Below the pieces are notes generated by a model. It searched no databases. It was not told the origin of the DNA and saw nothing but the letters and a program-made list of their open reading frames with translations. A program made the position numbers and the translations under genes. This document shows positions 25,580 through 34,211 of a stretch of 55,584 nucleotides of DNA, piece after piece. This DNA comes from Dehalococcoidia bacterium (lineage in GTDB: Bacteria; Chloroflexota; Dehalococcoidia; Lucifugimonadales; UBA3495): NCBI GenBank assembly GCA_003523055.1, contig DPHC01000018.1, forward strand, positions 27,853-83,436. Direction: 5' to 3'. Each line of letters begins with the position of its first letter. The stretch's first letter is position 1.

Positions 25580-25894
25580 TTAAGCGGTTATATTAGTTAT
25601 TGCTATACGAGTATAATTCTGTCTGTGACCTTTTCTTTTTCGGTCACGATTTTTTGCTTTGTATTTGAACACTATTACTTTTTTATCTTTATAGTGCTTT
25701 TGCACTTCTGCAGTGACAGTTGCATTTTCAACTGTTGGATTACCAAACTTAACTGAACCGTTATCGGAAACGGCTAGTATCTCGTTGAATTCGGCTGTAG
25801 AACCTATTTCGTTCGGCAGTAATTCTACATCTAACACATCGCCCTGTTGGACTTTGTATTGTTTACCACCTGTTTTTATAATTGCATAATTCAT
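25580..25894 (-). CDS. rplU: 50S ribosomal protein L21
   Basis: The 104 residues match L21: MNYAIIKTGGKQYKVQQGD at the start and a basic C-terminal block (KAKNRDRKRKGHRQ). It is the first gene of rplU-rpmA-rpmE, probably with the DUF1385 gene. The ATG lies only ~14 nt from a perfect-looking -10 box and no ribosome site fits between, so the transcript is nearly leaderless. Confidence 0.97.
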   Translation of the reverse strand: MNYAIIKTGGKQYKVQQGDVLDVELLPNEIGSTAEFNEILAVSDNGSVKFGNPTVENATVTAEVQKHYKDKKVIVFKYKAKNRDRKRKGHRQNYTRIAITNITA

Positions 25895-25908
25895 AATGTC
25901 GAACCAGA

Positions 25909-25937
25909 ATTTTATGTTAGTAATTTATAAGTGTCAA
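25909..25937 (-). promoter_or_regulatory. Strong promoter of rplU operon
   Basis: On the minus strand TTGACA (25932-25937, 6/6) is separated by 17 bp from TAAAAT (25909-25914, 5/6). The predicted start at ~25902 lies about 8 nt before the rplU ATG. Confidence 0.8.
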
Positions 25938-26031
25938 GTGAAGGATTTTCTAATTTTACTCGAATGTTATATATTTGAGATGTTGGAGTACCATTACAGA
26001 GCGCGATTTAAATTTAATTTAGGAGAACATT

Positions 26032-26466
26032 ATGAATTCTACAGGAGTATCACACATAGCTTTTTGTGTTAAAGATATAGATGAATCACTAAAATTTTAT
26101 AGAGATATAGTCGGAATGATAGTGGATTTTGACCGGATACAAGACACTACAGGGGGAGGACTTCCTGCATTGTATGCTCACTCACGATCTAATAGACGCC
26201 AGGTAAGATTGAGATTTGCTGAAGATGCTAACCCTCATTTTATAATGACTACTCACCCTGAAGATGTAGTGGACGGAAGCCCTATAAAATTGGATCAAAT
26301 TGGAATCAGCCATTTTTCGTTTTCCATGACAGATCTAGAATCATTTAGAAAACATTTGGTTACAAGTGGAGTCAAATTTGCTAGTGAAATGGATTCACTT
26401 GGTACAGGTGCGAGTTTCTTCGTTTATGATCCAGATGGAATGATAGTTCAATTTGACCAAAGTTAA
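26032..26466 (+). CDS. VOC family protein (glyoxalase/dioxygenase fold)
   Basis: A 144-residue single-domain member of the vicinal oxygen chelate superfamily: TGVSHIAFCVKDIDESLKFYRDIVGM at the N-terminus (given here only to show the HIAF metal His) and FVYDPDGMIVQFDQ at the C-terminus with the metal Glu position replaced by Gln/Asp context. The middle His in GISHFSFSMTD could be the third ligand. Relatives include glyoxalase I, extradiol dioxygenases and resistance proteins, so the substrate is unknown. AGGAG lies 5 nt before the ATG. It precedes an MFS gene on the same strand. Confidence 0.8.
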   Translation: MNSTGVSHIAFCVKDIDESLKFYRDIVGMIVDFDRIQDTTGGGLPALYAHSRSNRRQVRLRFAEDANPHFIMTTHPEDVVDGSPIKLDQIGISHFSFSMTDLESFRKHLVTSGVKFASEMDSLGTGASFFVYDPDGMIVQFDQS

Positions 26467-26533
26467 ATTACGGTTGAATTTAAATTTGGCCGTTGGTATT
26501 CGCAGTACGAAGTATAAAAGCAAGTGAGATTAG

Positions 26534-27790
26534 TTGGAAAACGATAAAAATATCAAAAATCCTAAAATGTACTATGGTTGGTGGATTGTCATTGCTGCAG
26601 CATTACAAGGCATGTTCGCTAACGGAGTCATTTCGAATGGTTTTTCAAGATTCTTTGAACCAATTCGAGGAGACTTGTCGATTAGCTATTTGCAAATGTC
26701 TTTGGTTTTCAGCCTTCAACGAGCAGAAGGAGGAATGGGAGGGCCCATAGTGGGTTTCCTTGTGGATAAATACGGAGCCCGCCCTATGATAATATTTGGC
26801 GGATTTTGCGCAGGTATTGGTTTAGTATTAGTATCCTTCGCACAAAATTATTGGCAATTGGTAGCACTGTTTGTCGGCATAGTGTCTTTGGGAAAAACTG
26901 CTGGCACTGGACAAACATTAATGGCTTTGGTGAATAGATGGTTTGTAAAAAAGAAAGCTATAGCAATGTCTACTTTGATGACTTCTTTTGCAGCAGGCGG
27001 TGCAGTAGTGGTACCTCTGTTAAATTATGGCATAACCCAATTTGGGTGGAGGTCTACCGTTTTCTATATGGGACTGTTTATCTTTGTATTGACTATTCCG
27101 GTTTCTTTAATAATTCGGAGCAAGCCCGAAGATTTAGGATTGTTACCAGATGGTGATCAACCCATGGATCCAAACGATGAAACTGACAATCTATCAACTA
27201 ACCAACAAACACAAGATTTTACTGTGCGAGAGGCATTAAGTAGTTTATCCTTTTGGTTCATAATGATTGGATTAGTCACACGAACTAGCGCTACCAACGC
27301 ACTCCTGATTCACTGGTTTCCGATTATGGCGCTATCAGGTATAGGATCTTCTGGGGCTACCAGGTTATTTGCATTAATGATGGGATTGGCAATTCCATTA
27401 AGATTTTTTATGGGATGGGCTGTGGATTTTTTCCCGCCTCGTATAATATTGTTTACAGGAATGATGGCGGGAGCCATCGGTGTCTTGATACTTTGGTGGT
27501 TTGGAAATATTTGGGGAGCTTTAGGTTTTGCGGTTTGTATTTCACTAATAGAGGGTATAACGTCTACAAACTGGTTAATGTTGGCTAATTATTTTGGTCA
27601 GTCAAAATTCGCAACATTGATGGGTATTTTGAGCCTTTTCCATAATTCATTCATGTTTATATCACCTTTGTATGCAGGTTGGTTGAGAGACTCCACAAAT
27701 AGCTATTCTGTAGCATTGCTAACCTTTGCCCCAATGTTCGCTATTGGAGCTATAAGTTTCGCGTTAGCCAAGAAACCCATCCATAGGTAG
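26534..27790 (+). CDS. MFS transporter (OFA/monocarboxylate-like), copy 1
   Basis: A 418-residue carrier with about 12 membrane segments, beginning KMYYGWWIVIAAALQGMFA. The YGWWIV start and the DKYGARPMIIFGG loop are typical of the oxalate/formate antiporter and monocarboxylate-porter branch. A central hydrophilic linker (~200-225) precedes the second half (REALSSLSFWFIMIGLV). The start is TTG. It lies 83 nt upstream of the molybdenum hydroxylase operon, so it may import that enzyme's substrate. A paralogue is encoded at 38388. Confidence 0.83.
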   Translation: MENDKNIKNPKMYYGWWIVIAAALQGMFANGVISNGFSRFFEPIRGDLSISYLQMSLVFSLQRAEGGMGGPIVGFLVDKYGARPMIIFGGFCAGIGLVLVSFAQNYWQLVALFVGIVSLGKTAGTGQTLMALVNRWFVKKKAIAMSTLMTSFAAGGAVVVPLLNYGITQFGWRSTVFYMGLFIFVLTIPVSLIIRSKPEDLGLLPDGDQPMDPNDETDNLSTNQQTQDFTVREALSSLSFWFIMIGLVTRTSATNALLIHWFPIMALSGIGSSGATRLFALMMGLAIPLRFFMGWAVDFFPPRIILFTGMMAGAIGVLILWWFGNIWGALGFAVCISLIEGITSTNWLMLANYFGQSKFATLMGILSLFHNSFMFISPLYAGWLRDSTNSYSVALLTFAPMFAIGAISFALAKKPIHR

Positions 27791-27820
27791 GTCGTAGTTA
27801 AAATTACAGATAATAAATTA

Positions 27821-27849
27821 CTGACAGTTATTAGCGCTTATGTTATTAT
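27821..27849 (+). promoter_or_regulatory. Promoter of the molybdenum hydroxylase operon
   Basis: CTGACA (27821-27826, 5/6), a 17-bp spacer, then TATTAT (27844-27849, 5/6) with a TG extension (27841-27842). AGGAGG (27861-27866) and the TTG start at 27874 follow. Confidence 0.65.
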
Positions 27850-27873
27850 TTCATTTAGATAGGAGGTGTCCAA

Positions 27874-28743
27874 TTGGAAGCTATTGATTATTCAGCACCA
27901 AAGACAGTAGAGGAAGCCTTGGTAATATTATCTTCGAAAGGAGATAAGGCAAAAATATTAGCAGGTGGTACCGATTTATTAGTACAAATGCGTGGTGGAC
28001 GTTTTAGTTTAGAGTCAGTCGTAGATGTAAAAAATATTGAGTCACTGAGTTCTTATTCGTATGACTCATCTAATGGCCTAGTAATAGGCGCAGCAGTAGA
28101 ACTGTATAGAATCTACCAGGATGAAGAACTTGCAGCAGCATTCCCTGGGTTGATGGATGCAGCAACATTAATTGGGGGTATACAAATACAGGGCCGAGCT
28201 ACATTAGGCGGAAATTTGTGTAATGCAGCCCCAAGCGGTGACGGTATACCAGCTTTAATCGCCCATAACGCCGTTGCCAATGTAATTGGCCCTAATGGTT
28301 CCAGAGTGATTCCAGTAGAAGAATTTTGTCAGGGACCTGGAAGAAACGCTATGGAATCTAATGAGTTATTAATTTCTATAACTATACCAAATCCTGTGAA
28401 AGGATTTGGATCAAATTACCAGAGATTTATCCCTAGAAATGAAATGGACATTGCAGTAGTAGGAGTTGGAACCTCAGTCGTCTTAGACGGTAGCAAATTT
28501 GTTTCAGCACGTATTTCATTAGCATCAGTAGGACCAACCCCGATTTTTGCTAAAGAAGCCGGAGACTTTCTAGCAGGTAAAGATATAACAGCCGAAAATA
28601 TTGCAGTAGCAGCAGATTTATCTAAAAAAGCTGCTACACCCATAACTGACATGAGAGGCACGATAGAACAGAGAGTTCATTTGGTTGAGGTATTTACCAG
28701 AAGAACCTTAGAAGTCTCTATAGCTCGTGCAAAAGGAGAATAA
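27874..28743 (+). CDS. Xanthine dehydrogenase/CO dehydrogenase family, FAD-binding (medium) subunit
   Basis: The 289 residues carry the FAD phosphate site ILAGGTDLLVQMRGG (~30-44) and TLGGNLCNAAPSGDGIPAL (~110-128), the two hallmarks of CoxM/XdhB-type subunits. The C-terminal CO_deh_flav domain includes ARISLASVGPTP. It transfers electrons from the 2Fe-2S subunit to an acceptor. The start is TTG after AGGAGG. The operon order is M-S-L: the small subunit begins 5 nt after this stop. Confidence 0.92.
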   Translation: MEAIDYSAPKTVEEALVILSSKGDKAKILAGGTDLLVQMRGGRFSLESVVDVKNIESLSSYSYDSSNGLVIGAAVELYRIYQDEELAAAFPGLMDAATLIGGIQIQGRATLGGNLCNAAPSGDGIPALIAHNAVANVIGPNGSRVIPVEEFCQGPGRNAMESNELLISITIPNPVKGFGSNYQRFIPRNEMDIAVVGVGTSVVLDGSKFVSARISLASVGPTPIFAKEAGDFLAGKDITAENIAVAADLSKKAATPITDMRGTIEQRVHLVEVFTRRTLEVSIARAKGE

Positions 28744-28748
28744 TAACA

Positions 28749-29225
28749 ATGGCAAACGTACATGTTACAACTAAAATCAACGGAAATTCTGTTGAATACC
28801 TATGCGAACCTAGGCAAAGCTTGTTAGAAGTGTTGAGAGACGTTCTTAATATGACAGGATCTAAAGAAGGCTGCAATGATGGCAACTGCGGAGCTTGTAC
28901 AATATCAATGGATGGACGTATTATAAATTCATGCTTAGTTCTTGGTGTGGAAGCAGAAGGTAAAGAAATAACTACGATTGAAGGAGTGGCAGGACCGGAA
29001 GGTCTTCACCCGATACAGCAGGCATTCCTTGAAAATGCAGCTTTACAGTGTGGTATTTGCACTCCAGGCTTTATCATGGCTACAAAAGGACTTTTGGAGC
29101 AAGAACCAGATGCTGATGAGGCTCGAATTAGACACTGGCTCGCTGGAAACTTATGTCGCTGCACAGGGTACGATAAAATCGTTAGAGCAGTATTAGATGC
29201 TGGAGAAAGAATGCGGGCTAAATAG
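28749..29225 (+). CDS. Xanthine dehydrogenase/CO dehydrogenase family, 2Fe-2S (small) subunit
   Basis: The 158 residues bind two 2Fe-2S clusters. The plant-ferredoxin-type site is GCNDGNCGACTISMDGRII plus a following Cys. The second, four-helix site is CGICTPGFIMA with NLCRCTGYDKIV. It is the electron link between Mo centre and FAD. It lies 5 nt after the FAD subunit; the Mo subunit follows after 97 nt. Confidence 0.95.
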   Translation: MANVHVTTKINGNSVEYLCEPRQSLLEVLRDVLNMTGSKEGCNDGNCGACTISMDGRIINSCLVLGVEAEGKEITTIEGVAGPEGLHPIQQAFLENAALQCGICTPGFIMATKGLLEQEPDADEARIRHWLAGNLCRCTGYDKIVRAVLDAGERMRAK

Positions 29226-29322
29226 GCTGCTTCCCAACTAACCTCGATACATGTTTACGCCTTAAGGAAAACATAGTACTTAGTAATACTGTTGTTGATA
29301 TAAATTTACCGGAGGTCATTAT

Positions 29323-31638
29323 ATGACATCTAATATTGTATTATCTGAAATCGATTACGAAGTAGTAGGAAAGCGACCAGTTCGCCCAGATGGAGTTGAT
29401 AAGGTCACCGGGAGAGCCCAATATGGTGCGGATTTGAAGTTACCGGGACTTGCATTTGGTAAAATTTTGCGAAGTCCACACGCCCATGCCTCTATTATTT
29501 CAATAGACACATCTGTAGCAGAAAAACTTCCTGGCGTACTTGCAGTTATGACTTACAGCGATATGCCTTTTGCCGCGGTTTCAAAATCTGAATGGTCGGA
29601 TGATAAACAAATGGGTGAACCAGGATCTCCCATTATGAGACTTGGAGCAGATTACTCAAAACTAGTTTTACAGTCTGAGCATATAATGGCTAACGATAAA
29701 GTGTTATTTAAAGGCCATCCAGTAGCTGCAGTATGTGCAGTAGATATGGCAATAGCTGAGCAAGCAATCTCTATGATTGAAGTTAAGTACCAGATTTTAG
29801 ACGCAGTTATGGACGTCAGAGAAGCTATGAAAACCAGTGCTCCAATCTTACATGAAACAATGAGAACCAATAAATTTGGAGAGATTGGGGATTTACCGTC
29901 TAACATAATGAGCGTCGGTAGAGTTGCATGTGGAGATATAAAATTAGGATTCGAAGAATCTGATATCGTGATAGAACGAGAATTTACCACCGCATCAGTA
30001 CATCAAGGATATATAGAGCCTCATAACGCTACGGCATTTTGGAATAATGATCAGTTAAATTTATGGTGTAGCACCCAAGGATCTTTCGTAGTACGAAATG
30101 CGGTATCAGAAATACTGAGGCACCCGATTTCTAAAATTAAAGTCACGCCGATGGAAATCGGTGGCGGTTTCGGAGGCAAAATACCAATATATTTAGAACC
30201 TATTGCGGCTATCCTGTCAAAGAAAAGTGGCCGACCTGTAAAAATTCTGATGAGTAGACCTGAAGTATTTGAGTCAACCGGCCCGGCACCAGGAACTTGG
30301 ATGAAAGCTAAAATTGGAGCCAATAAAGATGGAATACTTAAGTCCGCTGAAATAGAGTTGGCTTATGAAGCTGGGGCCTATCCCGGTTCTCCTGTTATGG
30401 GAGGAGCAGCATGCGCTTTAGCTTGTTACTCAATACCTAATGCGCAAGTAGATGGTTATGATGTTGTAGTGAATAAACCTAAAACTGCGGCTTATAGAGC
30501 TCCAGGCTCCCCACAGGCTGCATTTGCGGTTGAGCAAATTATAGATGAACTGTCTATTGAATTAGGAATTGACCCAATAGAATTTAGATTAATAAATGCT
30601 GCTAAAGAAGGTCTACGTCGAGTGGATGGACCTTTGTATAAAAAAGTTGGGCACATTGAATGCCTTGAAGCTGCCAAACAGCATGATCATTATAAAAGTA
30701 AAATCAACGGTAAATATAGAGGAAGGGGAGTAGCATCCGGGTTTTGGTTTAATAGAGGTTTTCCTTCTAGCTGCAATATCACAGTTAATTCCGATGGGAC
30801 TATAAATTTGACAGAAGGCTCCGTCGATATCGGAGGATCTAGGGCTTCTATTTCACAACAAGCAGCAGAATTTTTAGGCATAGCATATGAAGATGTAAAA
30901 GCAGCTGTGGTAGACACAGATTCAATAGGGTACACACAGCTAACAGGAGGCAGTAGAACAACATTTGCTACTGGAATAGCCGCTATTGAAGCCTCCAAAT
31001 CTGTAATAACACAATTAATTGAGCGTGCTGGTATTATTTGGGATAAACCCATTGAAGAGATTGAATATATAAATGGCTCATTAGTACATAAAACCGACCC
31101 AGAATTGAAATTAACTTTCAAAGAAATAGCATCACAGTTATTAGGTACTGGTGGAGCTATAACTGGATCTGCAAGTACTGATCCTCCAGGTGAAGGTAAT
31201 TCGTTCGCGACACACGTAGTTGATGTAGAAATAGATCCGGAGACAGGGAAAGTAGAAATTATTCGTTATACAGCAGTGCAGGACGCAGGCAAAGCAGTTC
31301 ATCCAAGCTATGTTGAGGGCCAAATACAAGGTGGAGTTGCACAAGGTATTGGATGGGCATTGAATGAAGAATACTGCTTTGATCACTCTGGGAAAATGAT
31401 GAATTCTAGCTTCTTGGATTATCGCATGCCTACCTCTTTGGATTTACCCTTCATTGACACCGTTATCGTGGAAGTAGCCAATCCTGGTCACCCCTATGGA
31501 GTTAGAGGTGTTGGGGAAACTCCTATAGTCCCTCCGTTAGCAGCCATAGCTAATGCTGTAAGTAATGCAATCGGGACCAGAATATATAAACTTCCTATTA
31601 ACCCGGGCACAGTATTGGATAATATAAAATGCGATTAA
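29323..31638 (+). CDS. Xanthine dehydrogenase/CO dehydrogenase family, molybdopterin-binding (large) subunit
   Basis: A 771-residue catalytic subunit with a complete aldehyde oxidase/xanthine dehydrogenase layout: VGKRPVRPDGVDKVTGRAQY, IGGGFGGKIPIYLEPIAA (Mo-pterin binding) and RGVGETPIVPP near the C-terminus with the catalytic base Glu. The active-site loop reads AYRAPGSP. That is neither AYXCSFR of true form I CO dehydrogenase nor exactly AYRGAGR of form II, so it is an aerobic molybdenum hydroxylase of unknown substrate, not a CO dehydrogenase. CGGAGG is its ribosome site. Its paralogue is at 47431. Confidence 0.92.
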   Translation: MTSNIVLSEIDYEVVGKRPVRPDGVDKVTGRAQYGADLKLPGLAFGKILRSPHAHASIISIDTSVAEKLPGVLAVMTYSDMPFAAVSKSEWSDDKQMGEPGSPIMRLGADYSKLVLQSEHIMANDKVLFKGHPVAAVCAVDMAIAEQAISMIEVKYQILDAVMDVREAMKTSAPILHETMRTNKFGEIGDLPSNIMSVGRVACGDIKLGFEESDIVIEREFTTASVHQGYIEPHNATAFWNNDQLNLWCSTQGSFVVRNAVSEILRHPISKIKVTPMEIGGGFGGKIPIYLEPIAAILSKKSGRPVKILMSRPEVFESTGPAPGTWMKAKIGANKDGILKSAEIELAYEAGAYPGSPVMGGAACALACYSIPNAQVDGYDVVVNKPKTAAYRAPGSPQAAFAVEQIIDELSIELGIDPIEFRLINAAKEGLRRVDGPLYKKVGHIECLEAAKQHDHYKSKINGKYRGRGVASGFWFNRGFPSSCNITVNSDGTINLTEGSVDIGGSRASISQQAAEFLGIAYEDVKAAVVDTDSIGYTQLTGGSRTTFATGIAAIEASKSVITQLIERAGIIWDKPIEEIEYINGSLVHKTDPELKLTFKEIASQLLGTGGAITGSASTDPPGEGNSFATHVVDVEIDPETGKVEIIRYTAVQDAGKAVHPSYVEGQIQGGVAQGIGWALNEEYCFDHSGKMMNSSFLDYRMPTSLDLPFIDTVIVEVANPGHPYGVRGVGETPIVPPLAAIANAVSNAIGTRIYKLPINPGTVLDNIKCD

Positions 31639-31663
31639 GATTTTATATCTATACGAGAATTTA

Positions 31664-31930
31664 GTGGTAACAGTATTTATTCCTGCAATGTTCCAATCAT
31701 TAACTTCTGGGGTCACGTTCGTTGAAATTGATGCAAGTAACGTAAGAGATGTAATACAAAATTTAGACAACTTATTCCCAGGTTTACAGTCTAAGTTGAT
31801 AAAAAATGGTCATATAAAAGAGGAACTGGCAGTGTCTATTGATGGCGACTTGGCTCGTATGGGGTTAATGGAAAAAGTACCTGCAGACAGTGAAATTCAC
31901 TTTATACCGGCTATAGCCGGGGGCATATAA
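31664..31930 (+). CDS. MoaD/ThiS-like sulfur-carrier protein
   Basis: An 88-residue ubiquitin-like protein starting at GTG 31664, 25 nt after the Mo subunit gene. The C-terminus IHFIPAIAGGI has the Gly-Gly used for thiocarboxylation, but an extra Ile follows it, so either trimming is needed or it is not a carrier. Gene position suggests a role in molybdopterin supply or maturation for the adjacent hydroxylase. The general fold call is firm, the specific function an inference. Confidence 0.78.
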   Translation: MVTVFIPAMFQSLTSGVTFVEIDASNVRDVIQNLDNLFPGLQSKLIKNGHIKEELAVSIDGDLARMGLMEKVPADSEIHFIPAIAGGI

Positions 31931-31958
31931 TCTATAATCGACTATGTAAGGTATTGTT

Positions 31959-32300
31959 GTGAATTCTCAATTTATCTATAAAATATGCCAAAAAACAGAA
32001 TGGGAAAAAGCAAGAAAAACAGGTGTGTATACTGGTTCTACTGTAGATATAGAAGATGGGTTTATTCATTTTTCTCCAATAGATCTTCTTAAATCAACTG
32101 CAGAAAAATATTTCAAAAATCAAGACGCAGTCATCCTAGAGGTGAGTACAAAATTATTGAACCATATAAAATGGGAAGAAGCCCGTGGTGGATCACTGTT
32201 TCCTCATCTGTATGGCAATTTAGATATTAGGCAAGTTGTAAGGGTTTATGATTTAAAATTAGACCTGGATGACCTTTGTCGTAATGCTTTAAATAAATAA
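31959..32300 (+). CDS. DUF952 family protein
   Basis: The 113 residues fit DUF952 (PF06108): YKICQKTEWEKARKTGVY, then DGFIHFSPIDLL and GSLFPHLYGNLDIRQVV. The conserved GFIHFS and FPHLYG motifs suggest an enzyme-like pocket, but no reaction is known. The start is GTG. It stands 28 nt after the MoaD-like gene and could be the operon's last member. Confidence 0.85.
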   Translation: MNSQFIYKICQKTEWEKARKTGVYTGSTVDIEDGFIHFSPIDLLKSTAEKYFKNQDAVILEVSTKLLNHIKWEEARGGSLFPHLYGNLDIRQVVRVYDLKLDLDDLCRNALNK

Positions 32301-32388
32301 ACCATTTGTTATAGGTTGCATTATGAGCCCAAACTGTACATATTCTATTAACAGTTGACGCATTTCATGTGATAATTATTTAATAAGA

Positions 32389-32892
32389 ATGTTAAAGGAA
32401 ATAATGTTGCCTGAAAATTTTAAAATGAATACAAGATATCCTGTTTCTGCGGGAGGAGTTGTATACCGAATTAATCCATATTCACAAATATTGATATGTG
32501 GACGAATATCAAACAGAAGCTCTGGTAATGAAACTGAGAAGATGATGTGGCACTTACCAAAAGGTACGCCTGAACCAGGAGAATCTATTGAACAAACAGC
32601 TTTAAGAGAAGTTCATGAAGAAACAGGTTACTTAGTTTCTATAGACGATTATTTAGGTACTATAAAATACACATTTAAAAATCACACACACCTGGATTGC
32701 GAGAAAACAGTATATTTTTATTTTATGAACCCAGTTTCTGGGCATGTAGAGGACCATGATGCCGAATTCGACGAAGTATGTTGGGTGTCATTCCAAGAAG
32801 CATTAGAAATGGTTGAGCATCAGAACGAAAAAGATATAATTTTAAAAGCTCAAAAACTATCCATTGAAAAATTGGAGAATAACCATCACTGA
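32389..32892 (+). CDS. Nudix hydrolase
   Basis: The 167 residues have a complete Nudix box GTPEPGESIEQTALREVHEE followed by TGYLV, which binds metal and cleaves nucleoside-diphosphate-linked substrates. SAGGVVYRI begins the fold. The substrate is unknown; the arrangement resembles MutT/Ap4A-hydrolase-like proteins. The 3' end overlaps the GNAT gene by 29 nt. Confidence 0.9.
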   Translation: MLKEIMLPENFKMNTRYPVSAGGVVYRINPYSQILICGRISNRSSGNETEKMMWHLPKGTPEPGESIEQTALREVHEETGYLVSIDDYLGTIKYTFKNHTHLDCEKTVYFYFMNPVSGHVEDHDAEFDEVCWVSFQEALEMVEHQNEKDIILKAQKLSIEKLENNHH

Positions 32893-33496
32893 GATTTTGA
32901 ATAAATTAGTAGGCGGCAAAGTAATCTTAAGGCGTAAACATATTGACGACTCTGAGAAAGATTACGTTTGGCGTTCTGATCCAGAATTGGCTAGATTGGA
33001 TGCTACATACCCACTTACCATGAACTATGAGAGATTTGTCAAAATGTATAGAGACCAATTGAAATATCCAACTCCCGGATCCTTGCAACTAGCTATTGAA
33101 GACTTGGATAATCATTTCATAGGTAATTGCATGTATTACGATTTAGATAGCGTTAATAAGCAGGCAGAATTAGGAATTGTAATAGGGAATAAGAAGTATT
33201 GGGGTGACTCGTATGGCTATGACGCTGTGTCCGCCATGTTAAGTTTCATGTTTAAAGAGAGAAACTTGCAGCGTATATATTTACATACTTTAGAATGGAA
33301 CAAAAGGGCGCAAAAAAGCTTTGAGAGATGTGGATTTAAACCTGTCAAAATTATTAGAAAATTGTCGTTGGACTTCTTGTTGATGGAGGTTATGAAAGAC
33401 GATTGGTCAGAGAAAGAAGAAGAGTGGATGGGTTTTCGAAAAATTAATGGATGTATGGAAGAGGTTATATTTAAAATTAATGAATCTACGGGTTAA
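32864..33496 (+). CDS. GNAT family N-acetyltransferase
   Basis: Up to 210 residues of the RimJ/RimL-like acetyltransferase fold. ILRRKHIDDSEKDYVWRSD starts the domain. IGNKKYWGDSYGYDAVSAML is the acetyl-CoA pyrophosphate-binding region, and LHTLEWNKRAQKSFERCGF is the usual C-terminal motif. The TTG start at 32864 has no good ribosome site; TTG 32897 is an alternative. Substrate unknown. It ends in a 4-nt overlap with the convergent hisA. Confidence 0.82.
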   Translation: MKNWRITITEILNKLVGGKVILRRKHIDDSEKDYVWRSDPELARLDATYPLTMNYERFVKMYRDQLKYPTPGSLQLAIEDLDNHFIGNCMYYDLDSVNKQAELGIVIGNKKYWGDSYGYDAVSAMLSFMFKERNLQRIYLHTLEWNKRAQKSFERCGFKPVKIIRKLSLDFLLMEVMKDDWSEKEEEWMGFRKINGCMEEVIFKINESTG

Positions 33497-34209
33497 CTAC
33501 TGATTGCAATAGCATCTTCAAGTTTGATGGTTTTAGTGTAAAGAGACTTACCAAGTATTACCGATTCACAGCCCAAATTTTTAACATCTGTAATATGTTG
33601 TAATGTTGACACTCCTCCAGACGCTATAATATTCAACGTTCCTAACTGCACCAACTTTTTGGTGGTTACTATATTTGGACCTGAAAGTACTCCATCTTTA
33701 GACACATCTGTGTACATTATTCGGCTAATACCATACGAATTTAAACTTTGGGCAACTTCAACTATGTCTTGTTCGGTTTGCTCTTGCCAACCATTTATAG
33801 AGACTTTGCCGTTTCTACCATCTAGTGCAATTATTAGTTTTTCTTCTCCTAAATCCTGAATCAAGGTTTGGATTAAATTTTGATTACTAATGGCGGAAGT
33901 TCCTAATACTATTCTATTAACACCATTAGCTATCAAAGTTCTAGCCGCTTCTATAGTTCTAATACCACCACCGACTTGTATTGGTATACTCACAGATTCC
34001 ACAATTTGCTTAATTATAGAACCATTTTGTGGAACTCCTGTACGAGCTCCATCTAAATCAACTATATGAATCCGAGTAGCGCCAGCGCTACACCATTTTT
34101 TAGCAGTTTCAATAGGGTTGTCACTGAATATAGTTTCTTGTGCAAAATCACCTTGTATTAATCTCACACAATTGCCATCTCTGATATCTATAGCTGGAAT
34201 GATCTCCAT
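33493..34209 (-). CDS. hisA: Phosphoribosylformimino-5-aminoimidazole carboxamide ribotide isomerase
   Basis: The fourth histidine-pathway step, an Amadori isomerisation in a TIM barrel. The 238 residues show the N-terminal Asp in IPAIDIRDGNCVRLIQGDF, IQVGGGIRT, NRIVLGTSA and the second catalytic Asp in MYTDVSKDGVLSGPN. It lies 2 nt downstream of the amidohydrolase gene on the minus strand, two genes after hisH. hisF and other his genes are not in the window. Confidence 0.95.
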   Translation of the reverse strand: MEIIPAIDIRDGNCVRLIQGDFAQETIFSDNPIETAKKWCSAGATRIHIVDLDGARTGVPQNGSIIKQIVESVSIPIQVGGGIRTIEAARTLIANGVNRIVLGTSAISNQNLIQTLIQDLGEEKLIIALDGRNGKVSINGWQEQTEQDIVEVAQSLNSYGISRIMYTDVSKDGVLSGPNIVTTKKLVQLGTLNIIASGGVSTLQHITDVKNLGCESVILGKSLYTKTIKLEDAIAISS

Positions 34210-34211
34210 TC

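Noticed and set aside
29323..31638. Annotation as aerobic CO dehydrogenase (CoxL form I).
   Set aside because: The active-site loop lacks the AYXCSFR motif; AYRAPGSP points to another molybdenum hydroxylase.
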